64,000 bases of DNA, taken from NCBI RefSeq assembly GCF_023223645.1, contig NZ_JALKBY010000014.1, positions 1-64,000 of the forward strand, in the 5' to 3' direction. The notes beneath the pieces were generated by a model that worked only from the letters and a program-made list of their open reading frames with translations, searched no databases and was not told the DNA's origin. Within the stretch, counting starts at the first letter, position 1. Each line of letters opens with the position of its first letter. Shown here piece by piece: positions 1 through 7,683 of the stretch. The position numbers and the translations under genes are program-made. This stretch comes from Natroniella sulfidigena (GTDB taxonomy: Bacteria > Bacillota > Halanaerobiia > Halobacteroidales > Halobacteroidaceae).

Positions 1-2
1 CC

Positions 3-530
3 AATATCAACCCCCATTATATTGGAATCATCACTTTCTTCATTTTCTATATTAATAGTTACAGCAAAAAACCAACTATTGTTTTTATAGAAAAGGCTAG
101 CTTTACCTAGTTTACAATTATTTTTAATATGTTGTTGCAATTTCTTAAATCTTTCAGTTTGTTTGACAGGAAAAGCAAACCTTTGACAGCTAGTAGTATA
201 AAGTGGAATAGAAATTATATGACCGTCAATTTTGTAGTTTTGATTATTATAACAAATAGGTTGACTCTTTTTGAAAGTGATATTTTCTTTATTTGAATCA
301 GACTTTTTGAATTTCTTGTATAGTGCTTTAACTTCTCTAATATTTTGATTTTTAACTGCTGAAGGTAGATTATGTTCTTTAAAATCAGCAGTACTCAATT
401 TAGTTTCCCCTGCTTTAAGTTTTTCAGCAATGGATTGACGATTTTTAACAACTTCTTCAATATTTTTATGAAACACATTTTGTTTTCTTTTAGTAGGTTT
501 CAATAGTTCTAAGACATAGGTTATTTGCAT
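3..530 (-). CDS. tnpB: TnpB, RNA-guided nuclease of IS200/IS605 element (N-terminal part, cut by window edge)
   Basis: The reverse strand reads open from ATG at 530 to the window edge (about 176 codons). The start is MQITYVLELLKPTK, typical of TnpB. The last visible residues, MGVDIG, match the first RuvC motif, where the first catalytic Asp lies. TnpB proteins are RNA-guided DNA endonucleases that keep the transposon at donor sites. The gene starts one base after the tnpA stop codon (TGA-T-ATG), which suggests translational coupling. The remaining catalytic residues, the zinc ribbon and the right-end RNA lie outside the window, so intactness cannot be judged. Confidence 0.88.
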   Translation of the reverse strand, partial: MQITYVLELLKPTKRKQNVFHKNIEEVVKNRQSIAEKLKAGETKLSTADFKEHNLPSAVKNQNIREVKALYKKFKKSDSNKENITFKKSQPICYNNQNYKIDGHIISIPLYTTSCQRFAFPVKQTERFKKLQQHIKNNCKLGKASLFYKNNSWFFAVTINIENEESDDSNIMGVDI

Positions 531-531
531 A

Positions 532-924
532 TCAATCACCTTGCTTTTCAATATAATGTTGAATAGTTTCAGAACTTACATTACCTGCTGTAGCAACAAA
601 ATAAGCTCTAGTCCAGATTGAACCCTTAATATTTAGTTCTGGAAATTGCTTGGATATTCTTCTTCCAGTAGTGCCTTTAATGATATTCATTAGTTTACTG
701 GGGGAATATTTAGGCAAAGCTGATATGAAAAGATGGATATGGTCAGACATTATTTCGGTATTCAATACTTCAAAATTGTGTTTATCAGCTAATTCATTTA
801 TAGTACCTAGAATTAACTTTTTAATTTCAGGATTATCTAAAATTGTTTTTCTATACTTTGGTATCCATACAAAATGATAGTTTAAAAGAAACTTTGCGTG
901 TCTTGTGCTTTTATAGGTATTCAT
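532..924 (-). CDS. tnpA: TnpA, Y1 (HUH) transposase of IS200/IS605 family
   Basis: This 130-residue protein has the usual IS200 transposase length. The HUH motif is visible as HIHLF near residue 62, and the likely catalytic tyrosine is in QHYIEKQ close to the C-terminus. IS200 TnpA cuts and joins single-stranded element ends through a 5-prime phosphotyrosine bond. The promoter-proximal order tnpA-tnpB on the reverse strand is the standard IS605 arrangement. The start ATG at 924 is preceded by GGGGG (RBS-like). The gene looks intact. Confidence 0.95.
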   Translation of the reverse strand: MNTYKSTRHAKFLLNYHFVWIPKYRKTILDNPEIKKLILGTINELADKHNFEVLNTEIMSDHIHLFISALPKYSPSKLMNIIKGTTGRRISKQFPELNIKGSIWTRAYFVATAGNVSSETIQHYIEKQGD

Positions 925-984
925 TAATATAACCCCCTTTATTTCAAGTGTTTATATCATCATAACATAAAAGGGGTTCATATA

Positions 985-1062
985 CAAGAAGGAGGTGGGA
1001 ACAATGCCGATTCATCCCCGCCGATTACATCAGCGAGGCTTTCTCGGCTGAACTTCGGTAAT
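985..1062. repeat. Possible left-end hairpin region of the IS200/IS605 element
   Basis: Upstream of tnpA lies a GC-richer stretch with an imperfect stem (AGCGAG then CTCGGCT, about 1034-1051) inside otherwise AT-rich DNA. IS605-type elements are recognised through subterminal hairpins rather than inverted repeats, so this is the place where the left end is expected. The exact cleavage site cannot be read from one copy. Confidence 0.35.
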
Positions 1063-1091
1063 TGGTGATTGGTAAAATTAAAAGTTGAGAT

Positions 1092-1276
1092 GAATTACAA
1101 TTATGTGTAACTTCAATTGAAAATTGATAGTTGAAATTCTTTGAAATTCAAAATCCAATCTTTTAAAATCCTTTATAAGAAAGGGAGAATATGATTTTTA
1201 TGTTTTATGGTTTTAACTATCCACTATCAATTATCAACTATAAACTATTGATATAAAGTGAAGCTTTATATCAATT
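1092..1276. repeat. Dispersed repeat A, copy 1 (about 185 bp, hairpin-rich)
   Basis: This segment is nearly the same as 6202-6389. Both contain AATTGATAGTT-like sequence and its reverse complement AACTATCAATTATCAA, so the unit can fold on itself. Both end with a perfect 11-bp stem (TTGATATAAAG, 5-nt loop, CTTTATATCAA; here 1248-1274). It encodes no plausible protein. It lies directly upstream of the metK riboswitch, while copy 2 lies upstream of the Pus10 gene. A MITE-like non-autonomous element is the likely nature (inference). Confidence 0.8.
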
Positions 1277-1350
1277 AAGTTTCAGTAGATATTGACAGAA
1301 ATTATCCAGTATGTTAAACTTATAATAATTGTAAAAAACATATAAGTTTG

Positions 1351-1489
1351 TGCATCAAGAGTAGTGGAGGGACAGGCCCTATGAAGCTCGGCAACCACCT
1401 TGAAAGAGGGAAAGGTGCTAATTCCTGCAAGGATATCCTTGGGAGATGTAGAGGTTAAAAATTATCTCTCCTATGAGGAGGGATTTTTT
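1351..1489 (+). promoter_or_regulatory. SAM-I riboswitch (S-box) with terminator, controlling metK
   Basis: The aptamer core is recognisable: ATCAAGAG, GTGGAGGGACAGGCCCTATGAA (in two parts), CTCGGCAACC, AAAGGTGCTAATTCC, and GAGATG closing P1. These are the conserved S-box blocks that bind S-adenosylmethionine. Downstream, 1464-1484 forms a 9-bp hairpin with loop ATG followed by six T, the expression-platform terminator. SAM binding is expected to favour this terminator and stop metK transcription. The leader ends 60 nt before the metK start. Confidence 0.96.
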
Positions 1490-1548
1490 ATTATATATTT
1501 TAAGATGAAGAGTTAAATATTGTTTAATTATCAAAGGAGGAATAACAT

Positions 1549-2730
1549 ATGTCTAAAAGATACTTATTAACATCTGAGTCAGTTACTGAGGGACATCCAG
1601 ATAAGGTTGCTGATCAGATTTCGGATGCTATATTGGATGAAATTTTAGCTCAAGATCCTCAAGCGCGGGTAGCTTGTGAAACTAGTGTAACGACAGGAAT
1701 GATTTTGATAGCAGGTGAGATATCTACAGATTGTTATGTAGATATTCCTAAGGTTGCTCGTAAAAAGGTAAAAGAAATTGGTTATACAAGGGCCAAATAT
1801 GGATTTGATGGTGATACATGTGCTGTACTGACTTCAATTGATGAACAATCTCCTGATATTGCTCAAGGTGTAGATGAAGCATTAGAGGTTAAGCAAGGAG
1901 AAGAAAATGAAGAAATTGGGGCTGGAGATCAAGGGATTATGTTTGGGTATGCTACTAATGAGACAGAAGAGTTGATGCCTTTACCAATAACTTTAGCTCA
2001 TAAATTAGCTCAGAGGTTGGCCCAGGTAAGAAAAGAAGGAATTTTGGAGTATATTAGACCTGATGGTAAGACCCAGGTAACTGTGGAGTATGAAGATGAT
2101 AAACCTGTTAGAATTGATGCAGTTGTTGTATCTACTCAGCATGATCCTGAGGTTAGTTTAGAACAGATTAGAGAAGATCTAATTGAGCATGTGATTAAAG
2201 AAGTAATTAACTCTGAATTTTTAGACCAAGATACTACATATTATATTAATCCGACGGGACGTTTTGTAATTGGAGGTCCTCAAGGAGATGCAGGATTGAC
2301 AGGAAGAAAGATAATTGTAGATACTTATGGAGGAGTAGCTCGCCATGGTGGAGGAGCTTTTTCGGGTAAAGATGCAACTAAAGTAGATCGTTCTGCAGCC
2401 TATGCTTCTCGTTATGTAGCTAAAAATGTTGTTGCAGCTGGTCTAGCTGATAAATGTGAGGTTCAGCTATCTTATGCAATTGGAGTAGCTCATCCTGTTT
2501 CAATTATGGTTGATACCTTCGGAACTGCTAAGATTGATGAAGTTAAAATTGAAGAATTAATTATGGAACATTTTGATTTACGGCCGAGTAAGATTATTGA
2601 GAATCTAGATTTATGTAAGCCTGGTTATAGTAAAGTAGCAGCTTATGGTCACTTTGGTAGAAATGATTTAGAACTTTCTTGGGAGCAAACTGATAAAGCT
2701 GATATTTTACGGCAAGAAGCAAGATTATAA
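1549..2730 (+). CDS. metK: S-adenosylmethionine synthetase
   Basis: The enzyme joins ATP and methionine to give S-adenosylmethionine in the cytosol. The 393-residue length fits the family. Signature motifs are [13 protein letters not shown] (residues 15-27), [12 protein letters not shown] (124-135, the methionine/ATP loop) and GGGAFSGKD (about 265). The ATG follows AAAGGAGG at good spacing. The gene stands alone between the SAM-I riboswitch and a strong terminator, so product feedback through the riboswitch is the obvious control. Confidence 0.99.
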   Translation: MSKRYLLTSESVTEGHPDKVADQISDAILDEILAQDPQARVACETSVTTGMILIAGEISTDCYVDIPKVARKKVKEIGYTRAKYGFDGDTCAVLTSIDEQSPDIAQGVDEALEVKQGEENEEIGAGDQGIMFGYATNETEELMPLPITLAHKLAQRLAQVRKEGILEYIRPDGKTQVTVEYEDDKPVRIDAVVVSTQHDPEVSLEQIREDLIEHVIKEVINSEFLDQDTTYYINPTGRFVIGGPQGDAGLTGRKIIVDTYGGVARHGGGAFSGKDATKVDRSAAYASRYVAKNVVAAGLADKCEVQLSYAIGVAHPVSIMVDTFGTAKIDEVKIEELIMEHFDLRPSKIIENLDLCKPGYSKVAAYGHFGRNDLELSWEQTDKADILRQEARL

Positions 2731-2749
2731 TTATAAATTAGACTTATTA

Positions 2750-2780
2750 AAGCAAGGATGATAATCATCCTTGCTTTTTT
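2750..2780 (+). terminator. Intrinsic terminator of metK
   Basis: An 11-bp perfect stem AAGCAAGGATG / CATCCTTGCTT with loop ATAAT is followed by a T-run. Repeat B copy 1 begins right after the T-run. Confidence 0.95.
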
Positions 2781-2894
2781 ATTGTTTAGGAAATTATGTT
2801 TTTTAAAGGTTGTGGATGACTTTTTAATTTTAAGGTTTTTATGGTTTGCTTAACCTTAGACTTGGTCTTAGACTATGGCCGGAGGCCATTTTTT
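2781..2894 (+). repeat. Repeat B, copy 1 (terminator-linked repeat)
   Basis: This is the first of five related units of about 95-118 bp (2781, 3054, 13001 reverse, 26749, 53014). It opens with AGGAAATTATG just after the metK terminator and closes with ATGGCC-GGA-GGCCAT plus a T-run (2875-2894). The closing stem differs from the other copies (GTTGCC-GGA-GGCAAC), yet pairing and the GGA loop are kept. That pattern of compensating changes supports a functional RNA hairpin. Confidence 0.8.
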
Positions 2895-2924
2895 AATACG
2901 TTATCACTTTTTTGTATTAAAGTG

Positions 2925-2953
2925 TTGAAATGATGAAGATTTTGGGTTATAAT
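2925..2953 (+). promoter_or_regulatory. Sigma-A type promoter of candidate sRNA
   Basis: TTGAAA (2925-2930), a 17-bp spacer and TATAAT (2948-2953) match the vegetative consensus closely. No open reading frame follows before the terminator at 3024-3053. Confidence 0.65.
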
Positions 2954-2959
2954 AAGAAC

Positions 2960-3053
2960 AAGTTTCTGATTATTAGATTGGAAATTTGAGCTTGACCTCC
3001 TTTTTAATTGTTAACATTTTATGCTAGGGTATTGTTTACCCTAGTTTTTTTTT
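2960..3053 (+). ncRNA. Candidate small regulatory RNA with anti-Shine-Dalgarno motif
   Basis: A good promoter seven bases upstream and a strong terminator (7-bp stem CTAGGGT/ACCCTAG at 3024-3044 with nine T) define a transcript of about 94 nt without a coding region. It contains TGACCTCCTTTTT at about 2994-3005, which is complementary to AAGGAGGTCA-type ribosome binding sites. Many Firmicutes sRNAs use such C/U-rich single-stranded motifs to block translation (known of the class). The identity of this RNA is unknown to me. It lies between repeat B copies 1 and 2. Confidence 0.5.
3024..3053 (+). terminator. Intrinsic terminator of candidate sRNA
   Basis: CTAGGGT and ACCCTAG pair around a 7-nt loop and are followed by nine T. 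No gene on this strand ends nearby other than metK, which has its own terminator 250 bp upstream. Confidence 0.85.
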
Positions 3054-3168
3054 GGTTAGTTAGGGAATTATGCTTTTAGAGGTTGTAGATAATTTTTATC
3101 AGTTTGTACTTGTTGTTTTACGTAAACTTAATCTTAGATTTAAGCTGAGTTGCCGGAGGCAACTTTTT
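3054..3168 (+). repeat. Repeat B, copy 2
   Basis: It starts directly after the U-tract of the sRNA terminator (GGGAATTATGCTTTTAGAGG) and ends with GTTGCC-GGA-GGCAAC plus T-run at 3149-3168. The inner part carries the CTTAGATTTAAG type sequence shared by the family. I see nothing recognisable between this unit and the next gene except AT-rich DNA and its RBS. Confidence 0.8.
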
Positions 3169-3369
3169 ATTATTTTAGTGGGAGTAAGATTATATTTGAT
3201 TTAAATTTACTACTCAAGACTTTCTTGTTGAGTAAAATTATTGAGTTATTAGTAATTTAGATTTACACTGGAATAAATTATTGAATTTTAGTGGAAGAGG
3301 ATTTATAATGTTAGTAATAGATAATTTATTAATTTGCTAAATTAATTTTACAGAGAAAGGAGGAGGGGT

Positions 3370-3852
3370 GTGGATAAGGTATTAGTTGTAAATGATTCTA
3401 AATTTGAACGGAAAGTTTTTAAATATGTTTTAAAGCAGTTAGATAAAGAAGTGAGTGAATCAAAAGAGTTTGAAGTTTTTGAAAAGATAGATGAAATAAA
3501 ACCGAATGTGGTAATAATTAATTTAATTATGAAGGATATAAGAGGGGATGATTTAATTCAAAGGCTCAAGAAGAGATATCCTAAGATAAAATATATTTTA
3601 TCTTCTTGTAGTCAGATAAATTTTAGGGATTATAGGGATAAAAAAGTAGATGCTGTTTTACAGACTCCTGTAGAAGAGAAGGAGCTAGCAGAAATTTTTG
3701 AATTTTTAGAGAGACAGCAAGAAATTGGTGAAGAAAAGATCGAGACAAAAAAAGATAATGAGTTCTCTTTTTGTTCCTATTGTGGAAAAGATTTTACAGA
3801 AGAGGTAGTTGGAGAAATATTATTTTGTCCTTATTGTGGTCAAAAGATATGA
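3370..3852 (+). CDS. Degenerate receiver-domain protein with C-terminal zinc ribbon
   Basis: Residues 1-115 follow the CheY-like receiver pattern, but the phosphoacceptor position holds Asn (IINLIM, N51 where Asp is expected). The conserved Lys of the KP motif is replaced by Thr (QTP, residues 98-100). Only one residue of the acidic pair remains (VVNDS). It is therefore probably a phosphorylation-independent pseudo-receiver. Residues 135-156 hold CxxC...CxxC (C135, C138, C153, C156), a zinc ribbon. GTG is the likely start, right after AAAGGAGGAGGG. No partner gene is adjacent. Function unknown. Confidence 0.75.
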   Translation: MDKVLVVNDSKFERKVFKYVLKQLDKEVSESKEFEVFEKIDEIKPNVVIINLIMKDIRGDDLIQRLKKRYPKIKYILSSCSQINFRDYRDKKVDAVLQTPVEEKELAEIFEFLERQQEIGEEKIETKKDNEFSFCSYCGKDFTEEVVGEILFCPYCGQKI

Positions 3853-3929
3853 TTTTTTTATAAATTAATTTTCAGGGTTATCTTTAAATTTATGAGGGAT
3901 AAAGATGCTTGTTTTTGAGTTATCAAAGT

Positions 3930-4186
3930 TATTAGGTCAACATCTCCTCACTAAAGTAGGGAGCTTGCTAAATAATAGACAATGCTCAGCAAAGTCTGTT
4001 AGCAAGATTCGCACCTTCTTAAACGTACAAGTGGGTGATTCACGATTAAGAAAGTTACAGGATAGTTGACTAAATTATCCTATTCCTACTGTTAAAACAA
4101 TAGGGGCTACAAGTTACCTTGTATGCTACACTTAGGTAGCTAATCAACACCTTGAATATTTTACAAATTGAAGGTATTAGTCAATT
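3930..4186 (+). ncRNA. Large structured RNA candidate, pseudoknot-capable, upstream of the SASP gene
   Basis: A chain of short stems fills this gene-free stretch. They are CTCCT/GGGAG (3944/3959), CTTGCTAA/TTAGCAAG (3964/3999) enclosing AGAC/GTCT, TTCTTAA/TTAAGAA (4016/4046), GGATA/TATCC (4060/4076), CCTA/TAGG (4085/4101), GTTACCT/AGGTAGC (4113/4134) and ACCTT/AAGGT (4149/4171). Two stems use U-G pairs that work only on the plus strand. The loop at 4065-4075 (GTTGACTAAAT) can pair with GTCAAC at 3936-3941 or with TTAGTCAA at 4177-4184, so a pseudoknot or switch is possible. Size and architecture recall large clostridial RNAs such as the raiA motif, but I cannot confirm membership. Confidence 0.6.
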
Positions 4187-4306
4187 TAACCTCATATATT
4201 CACTTGTCCTTATTATTTCTTGTATTGAAAAATTTATTCATAAAGTCTTAATTTACATAGATTAATTTTAATTATGTTGTTAATAATAATAATGGAGGTG
4301 ACCCCA

Positions 4307-4477
4307 ATGGGAAATATTATGTCCGATGAAACCAAGTATGAGTTAGCAGAGGAGTTAGGATTTGCTGATAAGGTAAAGGAGGGCGATTGGGGAAATATAA
4401 CCACCAGAGAAGCTGGGTCATTAGTTAAAAAAGCAGTAGAGAAGGCAGAAGAATCGTTGGCCCAGCAAGAAGAGTAG
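4307..4477 (+). CDS. Alpha/beta-type small acid-soluble spore protein
   Basis: The 56-residue protein contains KYELAEELGF, corresponding to the germination protease region of alpha/beta SASPs, followed by GDWGNITTREAG and a C-terminal helix (VKKAVEKAEESL). Such proteins coat and protect spore DNA and are degraded at germination. ATG at 4307 is chosen because GGAGGTGA ends seven bases upstream; an in-frame ATG at 4274 lacks an RBS. Its presence argues that the organism forms endospores. Expression is presumably forespore-specific (sigma-G), but I could not identify a convincing sigma-G promoter. Confidence 0.88.
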   Translation: MGNIMSDETKYELAEELGFADKVKEGDWGNITTREAGSLVKKAVEKAEESLAQQEE

Positions 4478-4501
4478 GGGATTAATTCCCTACTCTTTTT
4501 T
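4471..4501 (+). terminator. Intrinsic terminator of SASP gene
   Basis: AGAGTAGGG and CCCTACTCT pair around an 8-nt loop, followed by a T-run. The stem overlaps the SASP stop codon. Confidence 0.93.
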
Positions 4502-4701
4502 CAAGTTAAAAGGCAATAATAATTTCAGGATAAAACAGGGATGAAATTAGTTATATTGAAATTAGTTAGTAGATTGATTTATTATTGTATATTATTCATA
4601 AATTTATGAAATAGAAAATCTATTTAAGAAGATATTATCTAATTTTATTAATACTATAGATACTTATATAAGTTATAAAAATTATTTTAGAGGGGGCTAA
4701 A

Positions 4702-6159
4702 ATGAAAAAGAGAACTAAAATTTTGGTAATTGTATTTTTGGTTATGGGAGTTGGAATTTTAATTGTTAATTCATATCTAGGAAATGTTATAGCAGAGCAA
4801 ATAGAAGCTAGAATAGAAGTGGAAGCAAAAGAAGCTGCTGTGCCTACAGAAGTTGAGTATGCTAATTTAGAAGTCAATCCTTTATTAAGCAAGGTTGTTT
4901 TTAATGAGTTTATAATCAAAGATGATCAAGAAGAAGTCAGTTTTGAGGAGTTACAGATTAAAATACCTAAAAGTGATCTAAGTAAAGCAATTCAAGCAGG
5001 CAGTTTAAATAATCCAAATTTTAAAGAAATCAGTTCGCTAGATTTTGAATTGGCTAATTTGAAAATTAATTCAACTATTGCAGAGTTTGAAAAGATGCTT
5101 ATTGAGCAGTTGAATTTTAAATTTACAGGTCAGTTTATAGAAGAAGAATTGCAGAAGTTAGAGGCTTTAGATCTTGAGCTAGCTGAATTAGTAATTGATT
5201 TAGGAAGAGATGATGAACAACTAGTTTTAGGAGAATTTAAACTCCAATTTGATGGTTTGCTCAAGCAAAGAATGGAAGAGGAACCTGAATTATTAGTAGA
5301 ATATGATCAAAGTTTGAAATTAGCTTCTGATGATTTTAAGATAGATGCTATTCGCTTATTTGAAGAGTTATTATTTTCTGCAGAGACCGGAGCCAAATTG
5401 ACTACGATAGATAATTTAGTTATGGATATCAGTTATGATTCTAGCAAGCAAGAACTGAATTTTAGAGAGGCTAAGCTAGATACGCCTATTTTAACGACTG
5501 ATTATTCTAATACTTATCAATTTAGTGGAGATTCGTTAGAGGAATTTGAATTGACTACTATAGCAGGTGAAGGTTATTTAGAACTTGAAACTGGAAGGTT
5601 AGAGTGGGGAGATTCTAACTTAACAGGAAAATATAGTGTTGATGATTTTTCTGTGATGGCAGAGTATGATGCAGTGACTGACTATTCTGGTTTATCAGAT
5701 GGAGAATTTGATAATATTTTTGAGGGCCAAGGAGAGACGAATATTTTAGTAGAAGGATTTGAAGTGGAGCTTGCTGGTATGTTAAGAGAGCAATTAGAGC
5801 ATCATCCTGCTGTCTTTATGTTTGGGCTTGACTTAGATGACTTTAGAATTGAGTTATTAGATTTAGCTTCTAGTTATCAAGAGCAGAATATGAAGTCTAG
5901 TACAAAGTTGAATAGTTCGTTATTAGATCTGGATGTTGCTGCTGATTTTGAGATAGCTAAAGATGATTTTGAGGAGTCAAATTTTAATAAGCTTAAAGCT
6001 GAGGTAAGTAATTTAGCTCCTAATCTGCAACTGTTAGTGATGGGACTTGAGGCGGAGTTAGGGACAATGTTGCCTCGAGAAGGAGATAATTTATTTTTTG
6101 AATATGTTGGCCCGTTGAAGGATTTACAAGTTGAAAATTTCAGAAATGAGGAAATATAA
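4702..6159 (+). CDS. Membrane-anchored protein of unknown function (AsmA/DUF945-like appearance)
   Basis: The 485-residue protein starts with KKRTK and one hydrophobic segment (about residues 7-25), then a long, highly acidic extracytoplasmic part rich in beta-like alternation and repeats such as LELETGRLEWG. No catalytic motif is seen. The pattern of an N-terminal anchor followed by repeated amphipathic strands resembles AsmA-like or DUF945 proteins of diderm bacteria, but this is only an impression. AGAGGGGG supports ATG at 4702. It appears to be a single gene, with repeat A copy 2 downstream. Confidence 0.7.
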   Translation: MKKRTKILVIVFLVMGVGILIVNSYLGNVIAEQIEARIEVEAKEAAVPTEVEYANLEVNPLLSKVVFNEFIIKDDQEEVSFEELQIKIPKSDLSKAIQAGSLNNPNFKEISSLDFELANLKINSTIAEFEKMLIEQLNFKFTGQFIEEELQKLEALDLELAELVIDLGRDDEQLVLGEFKLQFDGLLKQRMEEEPELLVEYDQSLKLASDDFKIDAIRLFEELLFSAETGAKLTTIDNLVMDISYDSSKQELNFREAKLDTPILTTDYSNTYQFSGDSLEEFELTTIAGEGYLELETGRLEWGDSNLTGKYSVDDFSVMAEYDAVTDYSGLSDGEFDNIFEGQGETNILVEGFEVELAGMLREQLEHHPAVFMFGLDLDDFRIELLDLASSYQEQNMKSSTKLNSSLLDLDVAADFEIAKDDFEESNFNKLKAEVSNLAPNLQLLVMGLEAELGTMLPREGDNLFFEYVGPLKDLQVENFRNEEI

Positions 6160-6201
6160 AATTATTAGATCGGGAAAAATAATTTATAAGAAAGCTAAAC
6201 T

Positions 6202-6389
6202 TAATTACAATATTGTGTAACTTCAATTGATAATTGATAGTTTAAAATTGATAGTTAAAATTCAAAAGCTAACCCTTTTAAAGCCTTTATAACTAAGGGA
6301 GAATGTGTTTTTTATGTTTTATGGTTTTAACTATCCACTATCAATTATCAACTATAAACTATTGATATAAAGTGAAGCTTTATATCAAT
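6202..6389. repeat. Dispersed repeat A, copy 2
   Basis: This is the second copy of the 185-bp unit at 1092-1276, with the same internal inverted repeats and the terminal hairpin TTGATATAAAG...CTTTATATCAA at 6362-6388. It occupies almost the whole gap before the Pus10 gene and must be part of that gene's upstream region. Confidence 0.8.
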
Positions 6390-6432
6390 ATAATGTTAAT
6401 TTTAGAAATTGTAAACTGATATAACAGAGGTG

Positions 6433-7617
6433 ATGAAAATCGATTTTAAAACAAAACGTGATAAATTAATTGCAGAAGGGCTTTGTGATCATTGTTTAGG
6501 AAGACAGTTTGCTAAATTAGGTTATGGACTTGAAAACTATGAACGGGGTGCAATCTTAAGGCAGAATGAAGAAGTTAGTAAGAAAGATTTTGCTAAAGAT
6601 AATGTACCACAAGATGCTGAACTTGGTGGGGAGTGTTATTTATGCCAAGGGGTGTTTGAGAAAATAGAAAGCTATGTTGATCTGCTTAGTGAAGCATTAG
6701 AACCATATCAGTTTAATAGTCTCTTAGTTGGGGTTTCTTTACCACAACAGATTAAAGAAGATGAGAAGGAGTTATGGGCCAACTATGGCAGACAAGATGC
6801 TGAGTTGCTCAAGTCAGAATTAAATCGTTTGATCGGTAAACGAGTATTAAGAAAGCTTAGTGTAGGAGTTGATTTTGAGCGTCCTGATATTAGTCCAGTA
6901 ATTAACATTGAGAATGAAAGGGTAGAATTGCAGATTAGTCCACTCTTAATTTATGGGAAGTATAATAAATATGTTCGTGGTGTATCTCAAACAAAGTGGT
7001 TCCATGATAGAAGTGTCAAGTCGGTCGAAGAGATTGTAGCTCAACCAGCGATTGAAGTTGCTGAGGCTGAAGGGGCCAAATTTCATGGGGCAGGAAGAGA
7101 AGATATTGATGTTAGATGTTTTGGGAAGAGAGAGTTTGTCTTAGAGTTGCTTAGAGCTAAGAAGAGAAATCTTAATTTGCAAGAGCTAGAGGAAAGAATT
7201 AACAATTATCAAGAGCAAGTTGAAGTCTTTGAGTTGAAGTTTGCTGCTAAGCAAAAGATCAAGGAATTAAAGAGCAAGAGGGTAGCTAAACTTTACAAAG
7301 CTTTAGTCAAAACTTCTCAAGAGATTGATGAAGATAAGTTAGCTAAATTAAAGCAGCTCAGTGGTACAATAAGACAGCGTACCCCACAGCGGGTCAACCA
7401 TCGTAGGAAGGATATGGTTAGGAAGCGAGAAATCTATAAAGTACAAGCGGAGTTACTGACTGCTAATAAGCTAGAGTTAATGATTAAAGCTGAAGCAGGT
7501 GCTTATATCAAGGAGTTGATCTCTAGTGATGATGGTCGAACAGAGCCTAGTGTTGCTGAGTTATTAGATTGTTCAGCTGAATGTGAAAGATTAGATGTAA
7601 TTGGAATAGATAATTAG
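6433..7617 (+). CDS. pus10: Archaeal-type tRNA pseudouridine synthase Pus10
   Basis: The 394-residue protein reads like archaeal Pus10, which makes pseudouridine 54/55 in tRNA. Visible hallmarks are LCDHCLGRQFAKLGYGL (residues 17-33) with C18/C21 and C68/C71 as a zinc site, LLIYGKYNKYVRG (about 171-183), HGAGREDIDVR (218-228) containing the probable catalytic Asp, and RTPQRVNHRRKDMVRKR with GAYIKELISSDDGRTEPSV at the C-terminus. A cysteine-rich stretch that, as I recall, many archaeal members carry after the QT.W motif is absent here. Bacteria normally use TruB for position 55. ATG at 6433 is used; GTG at 6430 is possible, and the RBS (AGAGGTG) is unusually close. Horizontal transfer from archaea is the simple inference. 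Confidence 0.88.
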   Translation: MKIDFKTKRDKLIAEGLCDHCLGRQFAKLGYGLENYERGAILRQNEEVSKKDFAKDNVPQDAELGGECYLCQGVFEKIESYVDLLSEALEPYQFNSLLVGVSLPQQIKEDEKELWANYGRQDAELLKSELNRLIGKRVLRKLSVGVDFERPDISPVINIENERVELQISPLLIYGKYNKYVRGVSQTKWFHDRSVKSVEEIVAQPAIEVAEAEGAKFHGAGREDIDVRCFGKREFVLELLRAKKRNLNLQELEERINNYQEQVEVFELKFAAKQKIKELKSKRVAKLYKALVKTSQEIDEDKLAKLKQLSGTIRQRTPQRVNHRRKDMVRKREIYKVQAELLTANKLELMIKAEAGAYIKELISSDDGRTEPSVAELLDCSAECERLDVIGIDN

Positions 7618-7683
7618 AGTAATATTTTAAAGGTGGATTGGGGTAATATAAGAATAAGATCGATTATGATGAGGAGGGTTGAG

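Noticed and set aside
650-877. Open frame of 75 codons on the plus strand
   Set aside because: It lies antisense inside tnpA, has no RBS and no family resemblance.
3930-4186. Decayed IS200/IS605 right end with guide RNA
   Set aside because: The region is structured, but no tnpB fragment is adjacent and no similarity to the element at 1-1060 is visible, so an independent RNA is preferred.
4635-4919. Reverse-strand frame of 94 codons
   Set aside because: Antisense to the start of the membrane-anchored protein gene, low-complexity composition, no RBS.
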